Assembly (NCBI GenBank): GCA_964247055.1
Contig: OZ176057.1
Coordinates: 5,766,001-5,830,000 of the forward strand
Length of the DNA: 64,000 bases
Origin: Paragordius varius
Taxonomy: Eukaryota > Nematomorpha
Direction: 5' to 3'
Part shown: positions 12,452 to 26,700 of the stretch, piece by piece
Numbering within the stretch: position 1 is the first letter of the stretch
How the letters are laid out: each line of letters opens with the position of its first letter
Program-made: the position numbers and the translations under genes
The notes under the pieces: generated by a model
What the model was told of the DNA's origin: nothing
Seen by the model: the letters and a program-made list of their open reading frames with translations, nothing else
Databases searched by the model: none

Positions 12452-15400
12452 ATTTATTCGAATTCTGCACCCCTTAAAGAATTTAAATTTATCCTAAATA
12501 TAAATTATGTGTTGTCGGGTTAATATAACTTATCATGAATATAAAATTACGACATAGTTTATTGTTTTTTCATCATTATATTAATTTTAAACGGAATTTC
12601 ATTTTTTAAAAATAAAGCTAATTTTTAATAGTATATTGAATTGTTCAAGGGTGAATTTGAATTGTTCGAGGGTAAATTTAAATTGTTTAAGGGTGAATTT
12701 GAACTGTTCGAGGGTGAATTTGAACTGTAAATGGTATTTTAAATCTAATAAATTTTTTTGTAAGATTTCTGCTAAAATAACTTAATATCGAACCAGTGGA
12801 CGCCTAAACTTTCATAATTTTTTAGAAAAAAATAAAGTAAAAATGAATATTTAAAGTAAAAATTAAAATTATACGGGGCAGACAAAACGTAAAAATATAA
12901 AGTCAAATAATTTTTTTCTAAAGACCTTTTTTTAACCGTAATTTTTATAATGATAATTCATTGTTTAAAAACTATAAAGTAGGAAATAAAAATGTAAATT
13001 GATATAACATAAGCAATTTATGTATGTATAATAATACGATTGTAATAAAAAAATATTTTAATAGGATAAATTAAGGTTTAAAAAAGTATAATTGTTGGTT
13101 TTTAAAAAATATTTATTTTTTTTTAGTTTTTTCCGTATAATTTCCATTTTTACTGTATACAACCCGTTTAAATCTAGTTTTGTTGGAAAATGCATAATTA
13201 TATATATAAATATATATATAATAGTTTTATAATTAACTAAAAACTCATGAGTGAAAGTTATTAAAATAGTTTATTTTTAAAAACATTAAATATGCACCAA
13301 CCAAAAATATATAAGACTTTATACTGATTACAAATTATACTTAGGATACCGCGTTTTTTTTAGTTAGAAATATATAGGGTATCAAATAAATAATTTTTAT
13401 TTTTACCCTAAAAAATCAAAAATAATATATATATAACTTTTTAGAAATTTCAAAAACCCTAATATATCCTGGGGGTTTTTACTCTAAGAAAACACGCCCT
13501 CTAAGAAAAAAATAAAAACCTAAATTTGGTAAAATCATTTGCACAGATTTTTGCATTTCATCCGCTTTGTTGGGTTCAATCATTTGCACAGATTTTTCCA
13601 TTTCAATATCTGATTGTTGATGATCTTTTGGAGAATCTATATATACCATTTACAGTTAAATTCACCCTTGAACAATTCAAATTCACCCTCGAACATTTCA
13701 AATTCACCCTTGAACAATTTAAATTTACCCTCGAACAATTCAAATTCACTCTTAAACAATTCATATTCACCCTTAAAAAATTCAAATTCACTCTTAAACA
13801 ATTCATAATTCACCCTCGAACAATTCAAATTCCCCCTATAAAGTATGTGTTTTTTAAGATTGAAATTACCAATATCTTTATATATTTTGAAAAAAACTGA
13901 AATATTGTTTAAAATTATGAAATATTACTAAAAAATAATAAATTATGCCATAAAGATATATTTATTTTAATGATGAGTTATATTGGACAATTTATTTTTA
14001 GGGTTATTAATTTGAATTGTTTGATGGTGAATTGAATTGTAAATGGTATATTTGTATATTCTATGAAGCTTAAATATTTAAAAAAATATAATACCACCAT
14101 TTACAATTCAAATTCACCCTCGAACAATTCAAATTAATAACCCTAAAAATAAATTGTTTAATATAACTCATCATTAAAAAAATATATCTTTATGACAAAA
14201 TCTATATTTTTTCAGTAATATTTTATAATTTTAAACAATATATCACATTGGTAAAAAAAATAGGTAATTTTTTATCTTAAAAAACACATATTTTGTTTAA
14301 GGGTGAATTGGAATTGTTCAAGGGTGAATTTGAAATGTAAATGGCATAATATATTAAAAATATTTATTCATTAAAATTAGTAATTAGGTTCTAACTTATT
14401 ATTAAGCTACCAAAAAAATACTATATATATATATATATATATATATAAAGCCTATAAATTCCAAGTTAATTCTCAAAAAAGGCAGGATCAAACTTTATAA
14501 ATACTTTTTTAACATAATCATTGCATTTTAATAAAAAATTAATTTTGGCATCGAAAAAAAATTTCATATAATCCGGTAAAGTTATTTTGTAATTTTTATT
14601 AATTAAAATAAATAACTAAGAAAATGGAAATATTAAAAACATGATATATATATATATATATATATATAAATTTAAAATCATACTATGGATAAAACGCATG
14701 TAAAAATATAAAGACAGATATTTTTTTCTAAAAGACAACCCCATACTTTTTAAATCTTGATTTTTTTTAAATATAACTCATTGTTTTAAACTCCAAAAAA
14801 GTATGAAATAGAGATAAAAATTGGTAGGTAACACAATTAATTACATATATTTTAACCTTTTTTATAGATTTTGTTTAAAAAAACATATCTGTCTTTATAT
14901 TTTTACATTTTACCGTCCATATATAATTTCAATTTTTACTGTATATTACAAAATCCAAACCAATCATATACTTTTTAGAATTGTAATTAAATTAAATAAC
15001 TTATAAAAAGGAAAAATCAAAGTTGGATTAAGTAAGGGATAGTCTTTATAATTACAATTCTTCATATTATATACCATTTACACAAATTCACCCTTGAACA
15101 ATTCGAATTCACCCTTGAACAATTCAAATTCACCCTCGAACAATTCAAATTAACCCTCGAACAATTCAAATTAACCCTCGAACAATTCAAATTCACCCTT
15201 GAACAATTCAAATTCACCTTTGAAAATTCAAATTTACCCTGGAATATTATGTGTTTTCGAACTAATATAACTCATTATTAAGAAATATATCTTTATGAGC
15301 GCATAGTTTTTTATTTTTTCAGTATTATTTAAATTTAAGACAAAAATTTTATTTTTTAAAAATATATAAAAATATTGGTAATTTTTAATCTTAAAAACAT

Positions 15401-18137
15401 ATAGAGGGTGAATTTGAATTGTTCGAGGGTGAATTTGAATTGTTCGAGGGTGAATTTGAATTGTTCAAGGGTGAATTTGAATTGTTTAAGAATGAAATTG
15501 AATTGTTCAAGGGTGAATTTGGATTTCAAAGGTGAATTTGAATTGTTCAAGGGTGAATTTGAATTTCAAAGGTGAATTTGAATTGTAAATGGTATATTAA
15601 ATTACCTTTTCGCCCAAAAACATTCAGAAATGAATTTAAAACAGCTGATGTTGTCAGAGTAGATTTCAAGGGGACATTTATTAGGGTATTTGATTGCCCC
15701 ATATTTTTCCCAGGTGTTGTTTGATTTTCTAATGTATTAACTGTTATATAAAAAGATATAAAAATAAAAATTTAGATATAATAAAAATTAAATTATACGG
15801 ACAAAACGTAAAAATATAAAGACAAATATTTTTATCTAAAAAACAACCAACCATACTTTTTAAATCTAAATTAACTCATTGTTTTGTGTAACAAATTCTA
15901 ATGTATTAACTGTTATAAAAAAAGTTATAAAAATATAAAATTTAAATATAATAAAAACCTGAAATTATACGGACAAAACGTAAAAATATAAAAATAATTT
16001 TTTTCTAAAACCATACTTTTTAAGATTTATGATTTCAATATAACTCATTATGACAAATTCTAATGTATTAACTGCTATAAAAAAGATAAAAAAAAATTTA
16101 AATACAAAACCTTAAATTATACGGACAAAACGTAAAAATATAAAGACAACCATATTTTTTTCTAAAAGACAACCAACCATACTTTTTAAATCTAATTTTA
16201 TGATTTCAATATAACTCATGTTTTGAATAGCAAAGTGTGAAATAGAGATATATAATAGTAACACAATTAATTCTATATTTTACAATTGTAACCAAGTAGA
16301 TTATTAAGATTTTAAATTTGTATGGGGTTGTCTTTTAGAAACCATATTTGTCTTTATATTTTTACCTTTTATCCGTATAATTTCAATTTTTAGTGTATTT
16401 TAAAACAACAAAATAGAAAAATGTGTAAAAACTAAATTTTAAAAACCCATATTTAATAATAATAAATCTAATTTATTATATATTCTATCATTTTACAATA
16501 AGAAAAGAAATGTATATATTACAGTAAAAATTGAATTTATACGGACAAAACGTAAAAATGTTTAAAGACAAATTATCTAAAATATTTAATTAGGCCTGAA
16601 AAATAAATTGATTGTGTTACCAATCCATGCTTTTAAATTTAGAAAAAAAAAGTTATAATTACAAAAAAATAAGATTCAAAAAAGTATGGGGTTGTCTTTT
16701 AGAAAATAATATTAGTCTTTATATTTTTACGTTTTGTCCGTAAAATTTCAACTATAATCAAAAAAGGTTTTACAGTAAAAAATATAATATGTCCTTAAAT
16801 TTAAAATAAAACAAATAATGACATAAATTGCTTTAGATATTAAAATAATAAAACATATTAACTATTCAAAATTGAAATAATAATCAACCAAAAAAATACT
16901 GTTTTAAATCAAAAATTTAATGTAAGCCATATTTCATTACAATTAGCCTAATTTAATTAAATTAAATTACATGAATTTAGCAATAATCAATAATTTTTTC
17001 ATATTAAAAACCCTTAATTTAATATAGCCGAGATTTTAACATTTTTAATAAAAATATGTATAAAATTTTACCATTAAAATTAAAAATAAATAAAAAACCT
17101 AAAAATAATCTAAATTTTTAAATAACTTAACCCAAAAAATATTTTTTATTTTATAAATTATTAAAAGATTTACCTGTTGGCAATTGAAACGAATTGTTAA
17201 AACAAAAAATAATCAATTCTTTCGTCATTTCCGATATGGTTTGATGTAATTCTCTTGGGATTATTCTAAGAATTTCACGCATCTATAGAAAAATAAAATT
17301 TATTATAAAATTTACAATTCAAATTTGAAATTTAAATTCACCCTCAAATAAATTATATGTTCTCTAAGATTAAAACTTACCTATATTTATATATGTTTTT
17401 ACAAAAACAAAGTTTTATTTTAAATCAAAATAATACTGAATATATAATAAACTATGCGCCATAAAGATATATTTTATGATGATAATGAGTTGTATTAGTT
17501 TGAAAACACATAATTTATTTTTAGGGTGAATTTAAATTGTTCAAGGGTAAATTTGAATTGTTCAAGGGTAAATTTGAATTGTTCAAGGGTGATTTTGAAT
17601 TATAAATGGTATATATATAATAATTTTTGATTATATATCGGTAATTGCATTATTTTAAGAGTTAAAAATGATATTTTTGCGCAGTTTAAATTAAAATATG
17701 TGTTATATTTCTTAGAATTTACCCGATAATTTGAACAAATCAAGTCAGGAACTGTGGCATTAGGATTTATGCTGTAAATTGGAAATGTATTCTTTTGTAT
17801 CTCCTTAACTATATCCCCAAGTTTCAAATTGCTTGGATTTTGGAGTATATTTAAGCCTAAAGGTAATATATATATATATATTTAAGCCTACAGATAAGAT
17901 ATATATATATATATATATATGTTTATATATATTGCTAGAAAATTATTAATTAATTATTGCTGTTAAATAGCATAGAATATGCAGTAAAGAGAATTATTAT
18001 TGGGGCTAACTTATAGAAATAGTAAAAAGTGAAAAAAATATAACTGTAAGCCAATAAAACTGCCCCCTTTGTTATATATATGCCATTTGGTGGCAATAAT
18101 TAATAATTTTCTAGCTATGTATATACTTACTCTCATA

Positions 18138-18176
<39 letters not shown>

Positions 18177-20658
18177 TATAGAGAATAAAGTGATATTGAA
18201 GGGGTTCATTAATTGTATGTGTAATTAATTATATGATTTGAACAGAAAAAAGTTAGAAATATTATAAGGGTTAGTTGGGTTTATGTTGGCTTATTACCAC
18301 ATATTTTTTGGTAAAACACAAAATTTATCAATTATTTAAAATCATTTTTTTTTAAAAAAAAAAGTTATATTATTATAATCAAATTTTTCCATTGTATGTT
18401 TGATTTTAATTTGATTGAACCCTATTTAAATTCAATTTTACAAAGATTATATAACTTTCTAGATTCTTCAAACAGCAATATTTTTTCAAGCAAACGCAAC
18501 AATTTTTCATTCAATAGCAAGCAATATTTTTTCAAGCAAATACAACTGAAAAATTAATCCGTTTGGTTGAAAAATGTCGCCTTTTTTGGCTGAGGAGTAT
18601 GTTTATGTATTATGGGGTTAATCCCCTACCCCTCCCTTGCGCTCTATAAAAACAGATTCTTGTTGGAAAAAAACATGGATCATTTTCCAAATCACAACTC
18701 TTTTCAAAATTACAAGCAAATTTATATATTTTTGTAAAACACTGAACAATTAAAACTTAAATTATTATTGTTATGATCAAAACGCTAGCCCATTATAAAA
18801 CAGAAAAATATCATTAAATAAACTATATATATGTATATATAATTGCTTTACTTGCAGTCTTAGCCGCACTGATATTGGGTTGACCTGTACCAACATTATT
18901 GATATTAAACCATTGTTCCACATTATAGAATATACTGCTGTTAGAGGCAGGATTTTGAGTCCCAAATTCTTTAGCATTTCCATCACGGTTTCCCCCATCA
19001 ATTTCATCCATGATGTTTTGGGTATTTTGGGGTGGGGAAGAAAAAAACCAAGATTTTAGTAAACTTGCTATAAAATTATTATTGTTTGCATTATTCGTAG
19101 CTGTTCCTGTTGTATTGTCCTCCTTAATATCTGTTTTTCCTTCTTCTGTATTGTCTTCACAAATTTCTGCCGCCTCCTGTTTATTTCCTTCCTCTATTTT
19201 TTTATCTGTCAAAGTTTGACAAGATTCAGGCAAATTTTGTTGTTCCGTATTCTCTGCATTAGACTGGACATTTTTTTCTATGGTTTTTGGTTTATCATCC
19301 CTAAAAATATGGTAATAGATGAGTTTTTGTGTTATATCATTAAATTTTTTTATAAAACTTTCAATATATATATATATATATATAAATATATAAAACAATG
19401 AAACAACATTTTTGTTGAAATATAGGGGAAAAATATTTATAATTGCAACCGTTTGTTGTTTTTACCATACATTACTGTAATATAAAAAAGCAGACGATTT
19501 TTTTTCCTATGTTAACTAATATTTTATATCCAACTTGATTATGTTTGTGACACGTTACAACAGCTTATTTTTAATTTTCCAAATAATTGAGAATAAAATT
19601 TTTAATTTTTCTCTGGGTAATATTTTGCAACAATCAAAATATGTTATACGTATTTAAATATTTAACTATGCTAAACTTTTCATTCGAATCCTGGCATTTG
19701 GGTACATCTCCGTTTTTATCCACCTTCTCTGTTAAATTTTTTTCGGGGGGTGCTTTGTTAGAGTTGTTTTCTGCCTTTGGAGGGAGTCCATTTAAAAACA
19801 CTGGGGTCGGTCGATGCAAAGAGGCATATTTCAACTCTTTATGTGCAATCTGAGCTATTTCTTTCATAGTTGCTGAGCGGTTGTTTAAAATTATCCGCAT
19901 ATCTTTGAACGCGCAAAAAAATATATAGAATTGTCAAATTTCACCCAATTCGTAGATTGGAAAAAAAATATTATGTAGCTGTTAGATGTTTGGGGAAAAT
20001 ATCAAATATATAACTTTAATTTGTAATAAACACATTAAATATTGTTAATATGTATTGAAATGTTTCGAAAATTTTAATATCAAATATAACTTATGTGATA
20101 AATACATAATAGAGTTGAAGATCATAAACAGGCAAAATGTAAAACATAATGACAAATATAATTGTTTTTCAATCACCTCCTTACTTTTTTTAAATCTTAA
20201 TTTTTTCTAAATAAACTACCTAATATAATTTGAAATATATTTATAGTTGAGTGTGTTACCACAGTTTACATATCTATTACCTATTTTGTTAAACTAAACT
20301 ATAAGTAATAATTTTTAAAATCAAGTTTTAAAATGCATGGTTGACTTTCTTTTGAAAAAAAATAATTGTATCGTTACATTTTAACATTTTGTCGGAGTGT
20401 ACATTTTAATTTTTACTGATAATTCTCAATTTTTGGCTTACTATAAATCGATAATAATATATGTTTGCATAATTTCAAAAATATCTTTAAACTTAATATT
20501 TTATTCAAAAAGAAAGTTTATAATAAGAGCTTACTTGAAACAAGGGGGCACATTAGAGCTGCATAATGAGATATGGCGACATCCCTCACATCAATAATGT
20601 TTAAGGCTAATTTTGACACGGAATTACTTAGAACATCTTTTTTCAACAATTTACGTAT

Positions 20659-20712
<54 letters not shown>

Positions 20713-23700
20713 AAAAAAATGTTTATTCAAATTTATTTAGATTTTTTATTTTAAAAATCAAATAATAGAATATATATATATATATATATATATATTAGAT
20801 ATATAACCATTTACACAAATCACCCTTAAACAATTCAAATTTAAATTCACCCTTGAACAATTAAAATTCACCCATTCAACACCCTTAAACAATTTATATC
20901 ACCCTTGAACAATTCAAATTCACCCTCATTCGAATTCACCCCCTAAAATAAATTATTTATGTGATTTTAAGATTAAAAATCACCTTAATTTTATAATATT
21001 TTCAAAAACATGAAATTATCTTTAAAATCAATATAATGTTGAACAAATAATAATTTATTTTTAGAGTGAATTTCAATTTTGTTCAAGGGTGAATATGAAT
21101 TGTTTGAGGGTAAATTTGAATTGTAATTGGTATATTCAAGAAATTTTAACAAGTTAATGCAATTAAAATAGTTAATAAGTAATATATATATATATATATA
21201 TATATATAACATTTACATTCTAAATTCACCCTCATTCAAATTATCCCTAATATAAATTATATGTCATTACCTTTCTTTTATAATATTTTTAAAACATGAA
21301 ATTATCGCTAAAATTAACATAATGTTGAACAAATAATAATTTATATTTAGTGTGATTTTAAATTGTTCAAGGGGGTGAATTCGAATTGTTCAAGGGTGAA
21401 TTTGAATTGTTGAGGGGGAATTCAAGAAATTTTAACAAAATAAGTAATATATATATATGCCATTTAAAATTTAAAGCACCCTTAAACAATACAATTCACC
21501 TTGAAATAAATTATATATTTTTCAAGATTTTTCAAAATTACTTTTTAATGTTGATCAAATAATAATTTATTTAGGGTGAATTCGAATTGTTCAAGGGTGA
21601 ACTTCAATTTTGTTCAAGGGTTTCGATTTGTTCAAGAGTGGTTCGCCTTGTTCAAGGGTAATTGAATTGTTCAAATGGTATATTTAACATTAAAAAACTT
21701 GATTAAATGATAAAATTTAGATTATATATATCGATTAATCAAACAAACCTCAAAACCGATATAATCAAAATTTTGATAGATTGAAGGTCCCATCATAAAC
21801 ACAGGATTTAGAATTACAATATCAAAATCTGTCGGTTTTATCCAATCATCTGGTCTTTTTTCACCCATACAGGAATCATTTACGTCTTCTAAGCAAAAAA
21901 ATGAATACAAAATAATTAAAATTCTTTGAATTTTTATTCAAATAATAATTAAAATTACAGTAAAAATTGAAATTATATCAATGGACAAAATGTAAAAATA
22001 TAAAGACAAATATATTTTTTTTGCTAAAAAACAACCAACCATACTTTTTGATTTATGATTTCAATATTTATAACTCATTGTTTTAAATGGCAAAGTGTGA
22101 AATAGATATATATATTACTAACACAATCAAATCTATATTTTACATTGTAACTAAATCGCTTATCTGGGAAACATTAAGGTTTTAAAAATATAGTTGTCCT
22201 TTAGAAAAAAATATTGGTCCTTATATTTTTACATTTTGTCCGTAAAATTTCAATTTTCATTAAAATTATCCTTTGAACTTTTATTTTAATAATAATTTTT
22301 AACAGTAAAAATTAAAATTATGACAAAGTTAAAAATATAAAGACACAATTTTTTTCATTTTAAATATAACGATACTTTTTTAAACCTTTATTTTTTTATC
22401 ATATAAATTATGAGAATATATATATATATACATATCTATTTCATAATTTGTAATTTTTAAATAATGTTTAACATTAAGGGTGTCGGTTAGAAAAAAAGAT
22501 TTGTCTTTATATTTTAACGTTTTGTCCGTATAATTTCATTACTGTAAAATTAAAATGGGCGCTATTTCGATTGAAAAAATGAAAAATATTTATTTTATAA
22601 ACTTTGCTATAAATATAATTAGAAGTGAACATCGTTAATATAAAGACCCCTATTATATCACTTAATATTTTAAATACAACTACCTAAATCTAGTAGCGTA
22701 TGTTATCAAAGAATAAACGGTTAAAATTAGACAATTACATCCCTATGTTTTAACATTAATTTTGTATATAAAAACATGAACAATACTTTTTATATGGTAT
22801 ACGGTACTGTAATAGGCGCCAAATTAAAAAAAAAACATTGAGGTAATCCAGTATAATCGAATTTATTACGCAAAATAAAATTCGAAATATACCATTTACA
22901 ATTCAAATTCACCCTTGAACAATTCAAAATCACCCTCCAACAATTCAAATTCACCCTAAAAATAAATTATGTGTATTCGGAATAATATAATTTATTATTA
23001 ATATGAAATATATTTTTACGACATATTATATTATTTTTCAGAATTATATTAATTTTAACCGGAATTTCATATTTTAAAAATTTTATAAAATAAAAGTAAT
23101 TTTTAATCTTAAAAAACAAACAATTAATTAGGGTGAATTTGAATTGTTCGAGGGTAAATTAGAATTGTTCAAGGCTGAATTTAAATTGTTTGAGGGTGAA
23201 TTAGAATTGTTTGAGGGTGAGTTTGAACTGTAAATGGTATAAATTAGTAAAGTTTGATAAAATATTTTAATTACCAGATTTATGGAGAGTTTCATACAGT
23301 TTGGTTTCACATCTTGTCATTGCCTTAATCAAGGGTGACATCATCAAGCTGTTATTATCCTTAGATGTCGTATTTATTAGAGTGTTCCAATCTTGTTCAG
23401 TATATTCTTTACCTTCTACAATACTATTCCCATTCCCTAAAAGAAATTTTTTTATAATTTGATATTAAGTTTTTTTTAATATTAAAATTACATTCTTATA
23501 TAAGTATATAATTAAAAAAGGGGCATTTAACATGCATCTCTTTGAATCAATATGTGCGACCCAAAATTTTAGTAAAATAAAATGTCTTAAACAAATTTTA
23601 GTGAAGAATAAGTTCATTTATATGTACACAATTAAAAAATCTGATATATAATGTTTTTGCATTTTACAGTCTTATGTTTGTGTTTAAAATCTTATAAAAA

Positions 23701-26700
23701 CCCAAAATCTTAGTAAAATGAAAAAGTCTTAAACAAATTTTATAAAAAATTAAGTTCATTTATATGCACACAAACAAAAAAATCTGTTATATTGTTTTTG
23801 CATTTTACAGTCTTATGTTTGTGTTTAAAATCTTATAAAATTTTATTCACGCCCATACATATATTTGAAATGACGGAATATTAGAGTTGAAACCATTTGT
23901 GTTAGACACCCCTTGTTTTTAGTAAAGTAAAAATAGCACAAATTAAAATGTAGAACATAAAACAAAAACCAACCGACCTAGTATAGTCATGAAAGATGAA
24001 GTAACTATGACACGTTTAATCTTTGCCACATAATTATCGCCTTGTTGCATTTCTTGGCAATTAATGTTTTGACATGCCTTGAGTAATGCTTTAAGACTCA
24101 GTTCTAAGCGTTCATCCAAGCTTAATAATTCTTGAGTTTCTTGAGTTTCTTCTTGAGTTTCTTGGTCAGGTTTTTGATTGTTAGGGGGTAATTCTGTGTT
24201 CGATTCTACGACGTTTGTAGTAACATTTTCTGCCTGATTAATTTCACTACCATTAATTTCTGTGCTTATATTTTGATTTTGGAGCGCATTATTTTCTTCC
24301 CGAGTAGTAAAGGTGGCGTTTTTATCCACTGCTGGGGTTTGGGTAAGATGGGTGAGATTGCAAATTACATAATTACATCCATACAGTGCACTATAATAAA
24401 AAAAAGTTTTGATTAATTTGATTTTATATAACTGGAATTGATACCGGTTCTATAGTATATATATATTTACAGAAACTTTAAAGGAAAACCAGATAGTTAC
24501 GATTTAATTTTGTTAAGAATATACCATTTACACTTTAAATTCACCCTTGAACAATTCAAATTCATCATCCTTAAATAAATTATGTTTTTTTTAATAAAAA
24601 TTAACTATATTTTGTTATATTTTAAAAAAATGAAATTTTGTTTAAAATTAAAATAATAATGAAAAAATAATAAACTATGTCATTAAGTATATTTTATATT
24701 AATAAAGAGTTATAAAAGCCGGAAAACACATAATTAGGGTGAATTTGAATTCAAGGGTGGAATTGTAAATGGCATAATATTAAATGATATTAAATGATAT
24801 TAAATGCATTTTCAATCACATGATATATATTTAACTAATTAAATTTTATCATTTATAATTTTTCATGATAGTATTGATTTAACTCTTAGAAATTTTTGAG
24901 CAGACGGTTTAAAATGTGAGTTTTTATCTAAATTGTTTATGAATAATTTGTAATATGAATTTAGAACACATGATAATAGTTTAATACTATATATGAATAT
25001 TTCGGTTATTCTATTTTTAAGTCAAAAGCAACATATTGTCAAGCAGGGACAACATTTTAGTTTCCTTTGAATGAAAAATGTTGCGTTTGCTAAAAAAATG
25101 TTGCGTTTGCTTAGAAAAGGGGTTGCTTAGTATAATTAAATAATACTAATTCACCATAATATTTGAATCTTTGGAGGTATTTTTTTCAACTTTTAAGTAC
25201 TTTATTATTAGTATAGACACACATAGCTTTTATCAGTTAATAATACCAAAATAATTAAAATTATTAACATAGTTTTTATAACAGAAATCCAAACCCTTAT
25301 TTTTTTATTAATTGAAAATTAACATTCCAATTCATTTAAAATAAATTGCTTTTTTATAAAACTTCATTCGAAATAAAAAAATTTAACCAAAACAATTATG
25401 CAAATATAAACATTCGGCATGCATTATTTATTGTTTTAAGATTTGTAGACAAATAAAATACCTCTCCCACGCTAATTATAATTAACGCAAAAAAAACTGT
25501 TTTCATAAACCATATATACTTTCATAATGTGTAATTTGATATGATGCTAATTATTTTTACGTTTAAAATCACGTTTTCTAAGTTAGGTAAGAATAACCAT
25601 TAGCAGACAAAATTCGCCTTATAAGTTACTTGATTCTAAAAAAAATTATTCTTAATTCCAACGCTTATTGATTGCATTAAACATTTTAACTATTCCAACA
25701 TATATCCTAAGATAATAAATTTTAATGAATCTGATTAAAAGCTCTTTAAGTACTAAAAGTATATATTTAAAGATAAAAAATTTATGAATGTATGTATATA
25801 CTTTTCCCATTCTTGGCATTTAGTGGTATTGAACCAAGGTAAGATGCGTAATAAGTTTTTAAGTTTGAGCTCATTGAGGTAAAAACCATCAGACGCATTT
25901 TCCAAATTCTCAGAAGCGAATCCCGTCCTAACTTGAATTAATTGTTCCACAAAGTTTTCACAAACCATTTTGGCACAGGTGTAAGGTTGTTCATTTGCAA
26001 CGGTAGAAATAGTATTATTAAGTATTTCATATTTCGCACTGCTTTCAGGTAAAATGAAGGCTTTGACCTAAAAGTAAATATGCATATTTAAATATGTATT
26101 GAAATTTGATTTATAAACTTTTTTATTATTGGTAAAGTCAAACCTTATATCCTTTGTCCAAAAAGAGATTGGTTAAATGTGCCCCCAAATAATCAGTAGC
26201 TCCCAGGATTGCAATAACTATAACATAAAATAAGAGACATTTTTATAAGTAGTAATTTACAGTATGAGTAAGTATATATTGCTAGAAAGTTATTAATCAT
26301 TGCCAAATAGCATATGCAGCATTGAGAATTATTATTGACTAATAATTGTAAAAAGCGAAAAAAATAGTAACAAGCCAATAATACTGCCCTTTGTTTTATG
26401 TGCTATTTAGCAATAATTAATAACTTTTTAGCAATGTATACTTATTCATACTGTATTTGTACAAATATATCTGGCATTTTACATCTAAAGACCAAAGATT
26501 TAGGCAAGTGAAAAAAAGTCGATAAAATAACTGCCTTTTTTTATTATTCTTACAACTAACATTTCAAAATAGATATGTATATGTATGTAATGTTGGTTGT
26601 AACGAAAAATAAAAAAAGCAATAGCATTAACGACGAGACAGGCAGGCGCAGACGAAAGGAGAAATTAAGGTTCATGAACCTTAAATGATTACATTTTTCT

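Larger units (their letters stand above)
17174..26217 (-). other. SDR domain core within the 19-exon gene
   Basis: Motifs in order. A beta-alpha-beta start, ILGATDYLGAHL, at 62-73, where family members have GxxGxxG and here the middle Gly is Asp67. LYGCNYV at 174-180 matches the family's GC-YV block. KRVIVTSS ends at 304 and includes the catalytic-region Ser. YTEQDWN at 321-327 matches the family's YTEEDWN. The helix that should carry YxxxK reads SPLIKAM at 343-349, with Leu345 and Met349 where Tyr and Lys are expected. ILNPVFMMGPS at 389-399 matches the family's NPGFVLGPS. IIDVRDVAISHY at 421-432 matches the VDVRDVA-AH block. LNNRSATMKEIA lies at 447-458. The C-terminal lobe (NYRMREILRIIPREL, about 709-723) resembles the family's DNSKAREILG-PR segment. 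The family call is firm; loss of catalysis is inferred. Confidence 0.75.

Noticed and set aside
25802..26067. YTCAK in SDR exon 3 as the catalytic YxxxK
   Set aside because: It lies before the TSS block, whereas in the family YxxxK follows it. Its position in the fold does not match, so it is probably coincidental.
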